Assembly: GCF_901873365.1 (NCBI RefSeq)
Contig: NZ_CABFLM010000104.1
Span: 1 to 64,000 of the forward strand
Length of the DNA: 64,000 nt
Origin: an uncultured Aggregatibacter sp.
Lineage (GTDB): Bacteria; Pseudomonadota; Gammaproteobacteria; Enterobacterales; Pasteurellaceae
Reading direction: 5' to 3'
In this document: one piece after another, positions 8,514-17,817 of the stretch
How positions within the stretch are numbered: the first letter of the stretch is position 1
Layout: every line of letters begins with the position of its first letter
Notes under the pieces: generated by a model
What the model saw: only the letters and a program-made list of their open reading frames with translations
Told to the model about the DNA's origin: nothing
Database searches by the model: none
Made by a program: the position numbers and the translations under genes

Positions 8514-9101
8514 ATGGAATTTCCTTTATTTGAAACCCTTGCCATCGAACAAGGCAAGATCCGCAATATCGAACGCCATCAACAACGCTACGAACGCAGT
8601 TTACAGGCGTTTTATGGCAAACAAAGTGCGGTCGTTTTTCCCCACGTTTTTCAACTTGCCGAACATATTCATGTCCCCGTCGAACTGGCTACCGAACCGC
8701 TGATTCGTTGCCGAATCGATTACAATGCCGAGCAAATTCAATGCCGCTATTTTCCTTATCAGCGTAAACATTACCGCACCTTTAAACCGGTTGTCTGCGA
8801 CCACATTGACTACGGCTTGAAATTCGCTGACCGCACTTTATTAAACGAATTACTCGCGCAAAAAGGCGATTGTGATGAGATCATGATCATCAAAAACGGG
8901 CATGTCACCGATTGCACTATCGGCAACCTTATTTTCCGCCAAGGCACACAATGGTTCACCCCCGACACGCCACTCCTTGAAGGCACCCAACGGGCGGCAT
9001 TATTAGACCAAGGTCGCCTAAAAGTGCGGTCAATTTTAGCCACAGATTTGAGTTTGTTTGAAGAAATCAGGTTGATCAATGCGTTGAATGGATTGGAATA
9101 A
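8514..9101 (+). CDS. pabC: aminodeoxychorismate lyase-like class IV aminotransferase
   Basis: PLP-dependent enzyme expected to split aminodeoxychorismate into 4-aminobenzoate and pyruvate. At 195 residues it is much shorter than E. coli PabC (269). It keeps a likely PLP lysine in YGLKFADRTLLN (about residue 103), the DEIMIIKNGHVTDCTIGNL segment near 121-139 and LLEGTQRAALL near 156. It starts 2 bases after pabB and ends in its own terminator, so pabB and pabC form an operon. Three uptake sequences lie inside it. The shortened form still looks complete, since start and end both match the fold's core. Confidence 0.78.
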   Translation: MEFPLFETLAIEQGKIRNIERHQQRYERSLQAFYGKQSAVVFPHVFQLAEHIHVPVELATEPLIRCRIDYNAEQIQCRYFPYQRKHYRTFKPVVCDHIDYGLKFADRTLLNELLAQKGDCDEIMIIKNGHVTDCTIGNLIFRQGTQWFTPDTPLLEGTQRAALLDQGRLKVRSILATDLSLFEEIRLINALNGLE

Positions 9102-9106
9102 CAATC

Positions 9107-9130
9107 CGCACGTAAAACGTGCGGTTTTTA
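9107..9130 (+). terminator. terminator of pabBC
   Basis: CCGCACGT, loop AAA, ACGTGCGG, then TTTTT directly after the pabC stop codon. The stem is perfect over 8 bp. Confidence 0.9.
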
Positions 9131-9185
9131 GGCTCCCCTATAAGGGCTTGTGAAAGCTGGCAACCGTGTTTATTTTTTAGTAAAT

Positions 9186-9281
9186 CGTAGCGTGCAACTT
9201 GTTGCACGAAATCATGAATGCCCGAAAGGGTTAAATAACGTACCGTGCGTGGTTTGGTCGTGCAACAAGTTGCACGCTACG
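9186..9281. repeat. REP-type doublet with 24-bp perfect inverted repeats
   Basis: Positions 9186-9209 and 9258-9281 are perfect inverted copies of one 24-base unit, separated by 48 bases. Each unit contains the palindrome GTGCAAC-TT-GTTGCAC. It lies between the convergent ends of pabC and hldE. There is no reading frame inside. Confidence 0.8.
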
Positions 9282-9292
9282 AGGGGTTAAAT

Positions 9293-9345
9293 AAAAAATC
9301 TGCACCTTAATTCGTTGGAAGTGACTCCGACTTTTGGGGTGCAGA
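9293..9345 (-). terminator. terminator-like hairpin after hldE
   Basis: On the minus strand TCTGCACC (9345-9338) and GGTGCAGA (9306-9299) enclose a 31-base loop and are followed by six T (9298-9293). It starts 8 bases beyond the hldE stop. The sequence also looks like a relic of an IS150-group insertion-sequence end (see findings). Confidence 0.6.
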
Positions 9346-9352
9346 TTGTAAA

Positions 9353-10801
9353 TTACGCTTTTTTGTTTGTGTTATTTTTCAAATGCTTAATTTTCTTGAT
9401 TACGTTCGATGTAGAAAAACCATTCTCAAAATTCAGCACTTTCACATCGCCACCGTTTGCCCAGACTTCTTTACTACCGGCAATGTCTTCCGGTTTATAA
9501 TCACCGCCTTTCACCAATAAATCTGGCAAGACTTCACCAATTAAACGTTGCGGCGTATCTTCATCAAAGGCAACCAACCAATCCACAGAAGAAAGTCCGG
9601 CAAGTACCGCCATTCTAGAGGCTAAATGATTAATCGGTCGTTCTTCGCCTTTTAAGCGTTTTACCGATTCATCCGTATTCACAGCAACAATTAAACGATC
9701 ACCTAGCTTACGGGCATTTTCTAAGTAAGACACGTGACCAGGATGCAAAATATCAAAACACCCGTTTGTCATCACGATTTTCTCGCCACGATCTTTTGCC
9801 AATTTAACGGCTTGTTTCAATTCAGCTTCGGTCATCACACCAAAACCGGTTGTAGTTCGCCCATGAATCGCATTTTCCAACTCGACAGTTGAAACGGTTG
9901 ATGTGCCCAATTTACCCACCACAATACCGGCGGCTACGTTGGATAAATAACAGGCCTCTTCAAAACTACGGCCATCCGCTAACGCGATTGCAAGCACACT
10001 GATCACCGTATCGCCTGCCCCTGTCACATCAAAGACTTCTTTGGCCTCTGTCGGCAAATGGAATACCGGTTGATTTGGACGCAATAAGGTCATGCCTTTT
10101 TCAGAACGTGTCACCAAAAGTGCGGTGAGATTGATGTCTGAAATGAGTTTCAGCCCCTTGTCAATAATCTCTTGTTCGGAATGACATTTCCCCACGACCG
10201 CTTCAAATTCCGACATATTCGGTGTTAACAAAGTGGCTCCACGATAACGTTCAAAATCCGTCCCTTTCGGATCGATCAACACCGGCACATTGGCATTACG
10301 CGCAATTTGAATCATTTTTTGTACATCATTTAAGGTGCCTTTGCCGTAATCCGAAAGCACTAAAGCACCGTAATTTTTGACCGCACTTTCTAATTTTTGT
10401 AATAAATTTTCGCTTGTTACATTTTGAAAGCCTTCTTCAAAATCAAGACGTAAAAGCTGTTGATGACGGGATAAAATACGCAACTTGGTAATCGTTGGAT
10501 GGGTAGATAATTGGACAAAGTTACAATCAATTTTCTGTTGTTGTAATAATGTGGTTAATGCAACACCCGCCTCATCCTGACCGGTCAAACCAAGTAACTG
10601 TACCGGCACATTTAATGACGCAATGTTCATCGCCACGTTCGCTGCACCGCCTGCGCGCTCCTCATTTTTCTGAACGCGTACCACCGGCACCGGCGCTTCC
10701 GGCGAAATTCGATTGGTCGCACCAAACCAATAACGATCCAACATCACATCGCCTAATACCAAAACTTTTGCCTGATTAAATTGTGCAGAATATTGAGCCA
10801 T
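9353..10801 (-). CDS. hldE: bifunctional heptose 7-phosphate kinase / heptose 1-phosphate adenylyltransferase
   Basis: Makes ADP-heptose for the LPS inner core in two steps, one in each domain; 482 residues against about 477 in E. coli. The N-terminal ribokinase/PfkB domain shows AGGAANVAMNIASL near residue 52 and the catalytic DVTGAGDTV near 264. The C-terminal nucleotidyltransferase domain starts at about 343 with VMTNGCFDILHPGHVSYL, which carries the HxGH motif. It is divergent from lpxL, another LPS gene, with a 116-base gap, as in H. influenzae. Two uptake sequences lie inside. Confidence 0.95.
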   Translation of the reverse strand: MAQYSAQFNQAKVLVLGDVMLDRYWFGATNRISPEAPVPVVRVQKNEERAGGAANVAMNIASLNVPVQLLGLTGQDEAGVALTTLLQQQKIDCNFVQLSTHPTITKLRILSRHQQLLRLDFEEGFQNVTSENLLQKLESAVKNYGALVLSDYGKGTLNDVQKMIQIARNANVPVLIDPKGTDFERYRGATLLTPNMSEFEAVVGKCHSEQEIIDKGLKLISDINLTALLVTRSEKGMTLLRPNQPVFHLPTEAKEVFDVTGAGDTVISVLAIALADGRSFEEACYLSNVAAGIVVGKLGTSTVSTVELENAIHGRTTTGFGVMTEAELKQAVKLAKDRGEKIVMTNGCFDILHPGHVSYLENARKLGDRLIVAVNTDESVKRLKGEERPINHLASRMAVLAGLSSVDWLVAFDEDTPQRLIGEVLPDLLVKGGDYKPEDIAGSKEVWANGGDVKVLNFENGFSTSNVIKKIKHLKNNTNKKA

Positions 10802-10917
10802 TTGATTTTCTCTTAACTGATTGAAATAAAAATTTCGCTAATATTACCACAGCAAAAATGCTATTTCCCCAAAATTCCGTTAAACTAAAAACCTATTGAA
10901 GTCACCCTGTAATCCTT

Positions 10918-11850
10918 ATGGCAAAATCCGTTCTTCCAACATTTAAAATTGAATTTCTCCATCCCAAACACTGGGGCTTTTGGCTCGCTCTCGGTATTTT
11001 CCGCTTAATTCTACTTCTGCCCTACCCTATTTTATGCAAAATTGGCAATGGATTAGGTTGGCTCTTTGCGAAAACCGGTGTGGGCAAGCGACGCGCTAAG
11101 ATCGCGAAACGTAATCTGGAACTTTGCTTTCCTGACTGGTCTGAACAACACATTCATCAGATTTTACAAGCCAACTTACGCGCCACCGGAATGGCGATTA
11201 TTGAAACAGGTATGGCGTGGTTTTGGTCTGATCATCGTATAAAAAAATGGTCAAAAATTGAAGGGCTTGACTATTTAAAAGACAATTTGGCAGACGGTAT
11301 CATTTTCGTCGGCGTACATTTCTTAACGCTGGAATTGGGCGCTCGTATTGTTGGCATTCATCAACCTGGCATTGGCGTTTATCGCCCTAACGACAACCCA
11401 TTGTTTGATTGGCTTCAAACACAAGGGAGATTACGTTCCAATAAATCGATGCTGGATCGTAAAGATCTCCGTGGCATGATTAAGGCGATACGAAATGGCG
11501 ATATTATTTGGTATGCACCGGACCACGACTATGGTCGAAAAAATGCCGTTTTCGTGCCGTTCTTTGCGGTTCCTCACGCTGCAACAACAACAGGCAGTTA
11601 TTACTTATTAAAGTCTTCTCCAAACAGTAAAGTGATTCCTTTCGCGCCACTTAGAAACGCAGATAATTCCGGCTATACGGTCACCATCTCTCCACCGGTG
11701 GATTTTTCTGATTTGCATGATGAAACTGAAATTGCAGCAAGAATGAATCAAGTGATTGAGAAAGAGATTATGAAGGGGGTTGAACAATATATGTGGTTAC
11801 ATCGTCGTTTTAAGACACAACCGAATGAAGAAAACCTCTATAGTGAATAA
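10918..11850 (+). CDS. lpxL: Kdo2-lipid IVA lauroyl/myristoyl acyltransferase
   Basis: Inner-membrane late acyltransferase of lipid A synthesis (HtrB family), 310 residues. It has one N-terminal hydrophobic segment (about residues 20-42), the HX4E acyltransferase motif VHFLTLELGAR (His and Glu near residues 129-134), GVYRPNDNPL, and WYAPDHDYG near 195. It is divergent from hldE, matching the htrB/rfaE pair of H. influenzae. LpxM is a paralogous alternative, but the context and overall sequence favour LpxL. Confidence 0.9.
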   Translation: MAKSVLPTFKIEFLHPKHWGFWLALGIFRLILLLPYPILCKIGNGLGWLFAKTGVGKRRAKIAKRNLELCFPDWSEQHIHQILQANLRATGMAIIETGMAWFWSDHRIKKWSKIEGLDYLKDNLADGIIFVGVHFLTLELGARIVGIHQPGIGVYRPNDNPLFDWLQTQGRLRSNKSMLDRKDLRGMIKAIRNGDIIWYAPDHDYGRKNAVFVPFFAVPHAATTTGSYYLLKSSPNSKVIPFAPLRNADNSGYTVTISPPVDFSDLHDETEIAARMNQVIEKEIMKGVEQYMWLHRRFKTQPNEENLYSE

Positions 11851-11874
11851 ACTTTAACAATATTTCTCATAAAA

Positions 11875-11915
11875 AAAGTGCGGTTAAAATCCATTTTGTT
11901 TTTTAACCGCACTTT
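11875..11915. terminator. inverted uptake-sequence pair, bidirectional terminator
   Basis: A 15-bp perfect stem built from AAAGTGCGGTTAAAA (11875-11889) and its complement (11901-11915), with T-rich flanks on both strands, between the convergent lpxL and fdnI genes. Confidence 0.85.
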
Positions 11916-11945
11916 GTTTTATGTGTTGATTGATGTCTGTTCTAG

Positions 11946-12662
11946 TTAGCCATTAATGCCTTTGAACAATGCTTTGGCTTTCACTTGCTTACCTTCAGCT
12001 TCATTTTTCAGGTCTTCTTCAAGTTTAGAAAGCACTTCTTCACGATACCATTTCGGGTGGTGTTTTTTCGCCCAGCGAACAGTTACCCAACCCTCAACAA
12101 TGCCACGAATGGAACCTTTCACCCAAAATGCCATATACATATGCACTAAGATACCGGTGAACAACATGAATGCACTCGCAGAGTGAAGAAGAATCGCAAT
12201 TCTCAATACTGGGATAGAGAAATAATGCGAGAAATATTGACGCCACATAATAATGCCAGTCACAAGCAAGGTTACCATTGCCAAATTTAATGTCCAGAAT
12301 AACATTTTTTGACCCAGGTTATACTTGCCGTTATCAGCAACAGCGTGCTCATTTCCCTTTAAGACTTCCAACATCCCTTTTGCCCAACGAATATCGTTCT
12401 TCTCCGGAATATTATGATCCCAGTAAAGATAGCCGAGATAAATAAAGGCAAAGAACATTAAGATACCGGTGAACGGGTGGATTGCCCGAGCCAATTGTGG
12501 TGTCCCTAAAATCTCAGTTAGCCACGCAAAGTCCGGGAAGAAAAATGCCACCCCGGTGAACATCGTCATAAAGAAGCAGATAACAAGTAGCCAGTGGCTT
12601 AAACGCGCAGGCGTTCTATGACGAATGATTCGAGTATCATTGCTAATCTCAATCTTACTCAT
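11946..12662 (-). CDS. fdnI: formate dehydrogenase N cytochrome b556 (gamma) subunit
   Basis: Membrane-anchoring dihaem cytochrome b of the respiratory formate dehydrogenase; it takes electrons from the beta subunit and reduces quinone. 238 residues with four hydrophobic segments (about 31-50, 70-88, 129-146, 165-185). Candidate haem ligands are histidines in RLSHWLL, RAIHPFTG and ILLHSASAF. The ATG at 12662 is chosen because AAAGGAGG lies just before it; the gene overlaps the end of fdxH by 8 bases. An upstream in-frame ATG at 12713 lacks this support. In H. influenzae fdhE follows; here lpxL lies convergent instead. Confidence 0.9.
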   Translation of the reverse strand: MSKIEISNDTRIIRHRTPARLSHWLLVICFFMTMFTGVAFFFPDFAWLTEILGTPQLARAIHPFTGILMFFAFIYLGYLYWDHNIPEKNDIRWAKGMLEVLKGNEHAVADNGKYNLGQKMLFWTLNLAMVTLLVTGIIMWRQYFSHYFSIPVLRIAILLHSASAFMLFTGILVHMYMAFWVKGSIRGIVEGWVTVRWAKKHHPKWYREEVLSKLEEDLKNEAEGKQVKAKALFKGING

Positions 12663-13587
12663 CTTTGCCTCCTTTGTCTGCTTCTTCAAATTCATGGTGA
12701 TGATCTTCCACATCTTCTTCTACGTTTGGACCCACTGTTAAGTAGTGACCAATTTCAGCCAAGGCTAAACCGCCCATGGCAACCGCAGCAACCGGTTTCA
12801 AGATATCTTTCCATAAAGTAATGCTTGGGTCGATTTGCGGATCTTTCGGAAGACCGGAATACAATTCAGGTTTATCCGCATGATGTAACACATACATCAC
12901 GTGTGTGCCACCCACGCCTTCCGGATCGTAAAGACCGGCATTTTCATAGCCACGTGCTTTAAGATCAGCGATGCGTTTTTCCGCATAGACTTTCATTTCT
13001 TCTTTAGAGCCGAAACGAATTGCACCGGTCGGACAGGTTTTCACACAAGCCGGTTCTTGTCCCACAGAAACACGGTCAACACAAAGGGTACATTTGTACA
13101 CACGATTGTCTTCCGGATTCATACGTGGAATGTTGAACGGACAACCTGCGATACAGTAACCACAACCGATACATTTGTCAGATTGGAAATCCACGATACC
13201 GTTCGCATATTGGATGATCGCACCCGGTGCCGGACAGGCTTTTAAGCAGCCCGGCTCTTGGCAGTGCATACAGCCATCTTTACGAATTAACCATTCTAAA
13301 CGATCGTTTTCTTCTACTTCGTTAAAGCGCATCACTGTCCATGCTTTTGCATTGAGATCTACCGGGTTATCGTAGATCCCCACACATTGTGCATTAACGT
13401 CAGAACGAATATCATTCCATTCTGAACAACCCACTTGACAAGCTTTACAACCGATACAGGTTGTTACGTCAATGAGTTTTGCTACTTCAACTTTATGATC
13501 ACGCGCACGCGGTGCCGGTGTTAAACCGGACGTTGCGGAGATCTTAATAATATCTTGCGTTTGAACGCCTTGAGCAGTTCCTGCCAT
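12655..13587 (-). CDS. fdxH: formate dehydrogenase N iron-sulfur (beta) subunit
   Basis: Periplasmic-face electron-transfer subunit with four [4Fe-4S] clusters, 310 residues. Cysteine clusters are CIGCKACQVGC near 42, CMHCQEPGCLKACP near 107, CIGCGYCIAGCP near 140 and KCTLC near 165. A C-terminal hydrophobic helix (KPVAAVAMGGLALAEI, about residues 263-279) anchors it, and the tail is rich in His and acidic residues. It begins one base after the fdnG stop codon. Assembly with FdnG and FdnI is established for the family. Confidence 0.95.
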   Translation of the reverse strand: MAGTAQGVQTQDIIKISATSGLTPAPRARDHKVEVAKLIDVTTCIGCKACQVGCSEWNDIRSDVNAQCVGIYDNPVDLNAKAWTVMRFNEVEENDRLEWLIRKDGCMHCQEPGCLKACPAPGAIIQYANGIVDFQSDKCIGCGYCIAGCPFNIPRMNPEDNRVYKCTLCVDRVSVGQEPACVKTCPTGAIRFGSKEEMKVYAEKRIADLKARGYENAGLYDPEGVGGTHVMYVLHHADKPELYSGLPKDPQIDPSITLWKDILKPVAAVAMGGLALAEIGHYLTVGPNVEEDVEDHHHEFEEADKGGKDE

Positions 13588-13588
13588 A

Positions 13589-16500
13589 TTATGCCTCCGC
13601 CTTTTCGATATTTACCAAGAATGTTTTGTATTCCGGTGTTTGCGTGATTGCCTCACCCCAAGATGGTGTTAAGGTATTAGTAGAGAATCCACGGTTACCT
13701 TTACCATTTAAGGCTTTCATATTCCAGTGAATCGGAAGACCTACATGGTGTACGGTACGTCCATCGATTTCTAAATCTTTCAAACGTTTCGTTACCACTG
13801 CAACAGCTTTAATATAGCCACGGCGAGAAGTAATTTTCACCATATCACCTTTTTGGATGCCTTTTTCTGCCGCCAATTTTTCACCGATTTCCACAAATTG
13901 TTGTGGTTGTGCAATGATATTTAACGCAGATTGTGCCGTCCAACTGTGGAAATGCTCGGTTAAACGATAAGTGGTTGCCACATATGGGAAATCTTTATTT
14001 GAGCCGATAAATTCACGGTCTTCTTTATAAATACGAACAGTCGGATCAGAGACCACTTTCGGGTGCAATGGGTTCGTATCAATCGGACTTTCGATCGGTT
14101 CATAATGCTCAGGCATCGGACCATTTGCAATTTTATCTACTGCAAATAAACGCCCTACACCTTCTGCGGACATAATAAATGGACCGGTGTCGGAACCTGG
14201 TGGTTGTGTGCCATAGTCAGCGACATCAAACCAGTTCCAGTTTTTACCATTCCATTTAATTAATTGACGGTGTTTATCCCAAGGATTACCGTTAATATCC
14301 AATGAAGCACGGTTATAAAGAACGCGGCGGTTTGCCGGCCATGCAAAGCCCCAACCTAAAGTACAGCCTAAACCGGATGGGTCAGAGTTATCACGGTTTG
14401 CAGTTTGGTTACCTTTTTCTGTCCACTGACCGGTATATAACCAGTTACCGGCAGAGGTTGTACCGTCATCACGCAAGTGTGCAAAGCCACTGAGTAATTG
14501 ACCTTTTTTGTACATTAAATTGCCGTTAGCATCATACAGATCTTCAAGTGCATAACCATTTAATTCTTTGGCTAATTCTTCCGCACTTGGTGAATGAGGA
14601 ATACCATAATTCCATGTCATGGCTTCAAAAGATTCAATACCGCGACCGCCTTCTTTCTTATAGAGCTCGTGCATTTCTTCACGAATCATCGAAAGAATAT
14701 CTGCATCCGGTAATGCTTCGCCCGGTTGGTCACAAGATTTTTCATGCCATTGCGCCCAACGACCGGAATTGACGATAGAACCGTCTTCTTCTGCGAAACA
14801 AGTGGTTGGCAAGCGGAATACTTCTGTTTGGATTTCAGCAGAATTCACGTTATTTGATTCGCCAAAGTTTTTCCAGAATTCAGAAGATTCAGTTTGAAGC
14901 GGATCCATCACGATTAAGTATTTTAATTTGCTCATACCGGCAACGGTTTTGTTCTTGTTCGGTAATGAGTTTAATACGTTGAAACCTTGTAAGATCCAAC
15001 CGTTTAACTTGCCTTCATTCATTAACTTAACATTCGTGATAGGGTCGTATAAGCGGTCTGCTTTTGGCAAGAAATCGAAACCCCAACCGTTTTCTTTGGT
15101 GGCTTTATCACCATAGAACGTTTTCATCATACTCACGAAGAATTTCGAGGTATTACGATAATAGTTTACTTGGTTTGGTACGATATCTTTCGGTGTAATC
15201 GCATTGATATACTGCTCATAAGAGGTATCTTTGTCGTTTGGTAAACGCATATAACCCGGTAAAGACATAGGCAATAAGCCCATATCCGTTGTACCTTGTA
15301 CGTTGGAGTGTCCACGTAATGCATTAATACCACCACCCGGCATACCCATATTACCTAGGAGCAATTGGATCATCGCCATAGAACGAATATTTTGCGTACC
15401 GATTGTGTGCTCGGTAAAGCCTAACGCATATAAGTGCGTCATGGTTTTATTCGGTGCAGAGGTTTTACCAATTTCTTCACAGATTTGTAAGAAGGTTTTT
15501 TGTTTCACACCGGTAATACGTTCAACCATTTCCGGCGTGTAGCGAGAAACGTGATCTTTCAAGATATTAATCACACAGCGTGGATCTTGTAAGGTCATAT
15601 CACGTTTAGCATGGCCATTTTCATCGAATTGGTAGTTCCATTTAGATTTATCGTAAGTGTGTTTTTCTTCATCAAAACCTACGAATAAACCATCTTCGAA
15701 TTTGAAACCTTCATCCACTAAGAAGGACGCATTGGTGTAGTGTTTAACGTATTCGTGTTGAATTTGATTGGTTTCCAATAAGTAACGGATCACACCCATT
15801 AAGAATGCAATATCAGAACCGGAACGAATTGGTGCATGAAAGTCAGCAACAGAAGCCGTACGGTTAAAGCGCGGGTCAACTACGATGAGTTTCGCACCGT
15901 TTTTCTTCGCTTCAATTGCCCAACGGAAGCCAACAGGGTGGGCTTCAGCAGGGTTCCCCCCTTGAACAAGAATAAGATTGGCGTTTTTGATGTCAACCCA
16001 GTTATTTGTCATGGCACCGCGACCAAATGATGGAGCAAGACTTGCTACCGTTGGTCCGTGTCAAGTATTCGCTTGGTTACACATCGGCACCATGCCCAAC
16101 ATCCGCACCCATTTATGAGTTAGTAGTGCGGCCTCGTTGCTCATGGCGGAGGCGGTCATAATCCCTGTGGTTGTCCAACGGTTAACCGTTTTGCCACTCG
16201 CATCTTTTTCAACGAAGTTGGCATCACGGTCATCTTTCATTAGACGGGCAATGCGTTTAATTGCATCTTGCCAAGAAATGCGTTCCCATTTATCGGAACC
16301 CGGTGCACGATATTCAGGGTATAACGCACGGCTTTCACTATTGATATAGTCTAAGGCACCGGCACCCTTCGGACATAATGCCCCACGGCTGACCGGATGA
16401 TCAGGGTCACCTTCGATATGGAACAATTTAGAGCGGGTATTGGTTGAGGTATGACCGCTTAATGTATTAGATGGAATACCTGTACTATACATCAACATAC

Positions 16501-16672
16501 CGCAGCTTACGGCACAATATGTACAGGTTTGACGCGATTCTTTCGCACGCAATAGTTTGTATTCGCGTGGTGCAGCTAAGGCTGTGGACGGTGCAAAACC
16601 TAACATCGCAACGGATGTTCCGGCCATACCGCCAGCACAGACCTTGAAGAATTTTCTTCTTGAGATCTGCAT
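13589..16672 (-). CDS. fdnG: formate dehydrogenase N catalytic (alpha) subunit, selenoprotein
   Basis: Oxidises formate to CO2 in the periplasm with a molybdenum bis-MGD cofactor, one [4Fe-4S] cluster and selenocysteine; 1027 residues with the TGA read as Sec204. A Tat signal (SRRKFFKV, residues 4-11) is followed by the cluster cysteines TCTYCAVSCG and GALCPKG. The TGA at 16061-16063 lies in MCNQANT-U-HGPTVAS, the position of Sec196 in E. coli FdnG, and the frame continues into GAMTNNWVDIKNAN without a shift. A SECIS hairpin follows. The start at 16672 has GGGGAG 5 bases upstream; another ATG at 16687 is less well placed. First gene of fdnG-fdxH-fdnI. Confidence 0.95.
16021..16063 (-). other. 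UGA selenocysteine codon with SECIS hairpin
   Basis: Reading the minus strand from the UGA (16063-16061): a lower stem GACCAA pairs with TTGGTC, and an upper stem around GUAGCA-AGUCU-UGCUCC has the same register as the E. coli fdhF SECIS, whose loop is GGUCU. This is where SelB binds in bacterial selenoprotein mRNAs. Confidence 0.85.
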
Positions 16673-16914
16673 AAATACTCCCCACAATCAACAAAACTTG
16701 TTGTTGATCTTTGTTTAATGTTTAATAGTTATAAATCACATTTGAGTAGATAACTTAGTCATCGATTTTGTTAAAATAGTATTACAATTAAACGCCACCG
16801 AGACTAAACCTAACGTAACAAGAGATACGACCTATCTATTCGTTAGCATGCGCTAGAATACCTATTTTTCAAACATAAATCTATAATCACTAATAATTAA
16901 AAGGGCAAAAAAAA

Positions 16915-17742
16915 TTGAGTTGGATCACAAAAAGAACAATTAATTTTATCAAAAATTTAACAAATCCGGCGACATCGGACAGTGGCATCATCGTCACCGA
17001 AAGACAGGATACCTTGGCGAAAGAAGTGCCTGTTGCCCTCGTGTATAACGATATCGCCCATACCGTCATGATGTGTTCACCACGAGATTTAGAGGATTTT
17101 GCCATGGGCTTTTCCCTCACAGAAGGCATTATCGACAAGCCGGCGGATATTTATGGCATTGATATCGAGGAAGTGTGTAATGGTATGGAAGCCAGAATTG
17201 AACTGGCGACCCGTTGCTTTGTGGCATTGAAAGATCACCGTCGCACCTTAACCGGACGCACCGGTTGTGGCATTTGCGGTGCAGAACAAATTCAACAGGT
17301 ATATAAAAACGTTGCAAAATTAGACCACACTTTAACGTTCAACATCCGCCAATTCGATACTTGCTTGCAACAATTATATGAGGCACAAGAACTTGGCAAG
17401 CAAACCGGCTCCACACATGCCGCGGCATTTTTTTCTGCAGAAGGGAAACTACTCGCCATTCGGGAAGATGTCGGTCGCCATGTGGCATTAGATAAATTAT
17501 TGGGATGGCACGCTAAAGCTGACACGCCACGGGGGTTTATCGTTGTCACCAGTCGCGCCAGTTATGAAATGGTACAAAAAACCGTTTCTTGTGGTATTGA
17601 AATGCTTGTTGCGATTTCTGCCGCAACGGACCTCGCCGTACAAATGGCGGAACAATATAATCTAACCCTTGTTGGGTTCGCCCGAGAAGGTAGAGCAACG
17701 ATCTATAGTGGTAAAGAAAGATTACTGACTCCCCTCCCCTAA
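16915..17742 (+). CDS. fdhD: formate dehydrogenase accessory sulfurtransferase
   Basis: Transfers sulfur from IscS to the molybdenum cofactor before it is inserted into formate dehydrogenase; 275 residues, cytoplasmic. It has the paired cysteines in TGCGICGAE (about residue 119-124), the REDVGRHVALDKLLGW motif near 182, and TSRASYEMVQK. The start is TTG at 16915 with AAGGG about 9 bases before it; no in-frame ATG precedes the conserved region. It is divergent from fdnG over 242 bases and serves that enzyme. No perfect FNR box was found in the shared upstream region. Confidence 0.9.
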   Translation: MSWITKRTINFIKNLTNPATSDSGIIVTERQDTLAKEVPVALVYNDIAHTVMMCSPRDLEDFAMGFSLTEGIIDKPADIYGIDIEEVCNGMEARIELATRCFVALKDHRRTLTGRTGCGICGAEQIQQVYKNVAKLDHTLTFNIRQFDTCLQQLYEAQELGKQTGSTHAAAFFSAEGKLLAIREDVGRHVALDKLLGWHAKADTPRGFIVVTSRASYEMVQKTVSCGIEMLVAISAATDLAVQMAEQYNLTLVGFAREGRATIYSGKERLLTPLP

Positions 17743-17770
17743 TTCATTCGAACATGAGATTTATCAAAAA

Positions 17771-17800
17771 AATCCCCCGCACTTTTTAGCTCGGGGGATT
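17771..17800. terminator. bidirectional terminator between fdhD and mdh
   Basis: AATCCCCCG (17771-17779) and CGGGGGATT (17792-17800) form a 9-bp stem with A-rich and T-rich flanks, between convergent genes. Confidence 0.9.
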
Positions 17801-17817
17801 TTTATTTTCCAGTTGAA

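Noticed and set aside
9186..9281. CRISPR array or part of one
   Set aside because: There are only two inverted units and no regular spacers. No other array-like repeats were found in the window.
16061..16063. Apparent stop or frameshift splitting the formate dehydrogenase alpha gene
   Set aside because: The frame continues unchanged after TGA, the position equals Sec196 of E. coli FdnG, and a SECIS hairpin follows, so it is selenocysteine.
16673..16914. FNR box TTGAT-CTTT-GTTTAA between fdnG and fdhD
   Set aside because: One half site is present, but the other does not match, so no call was made.
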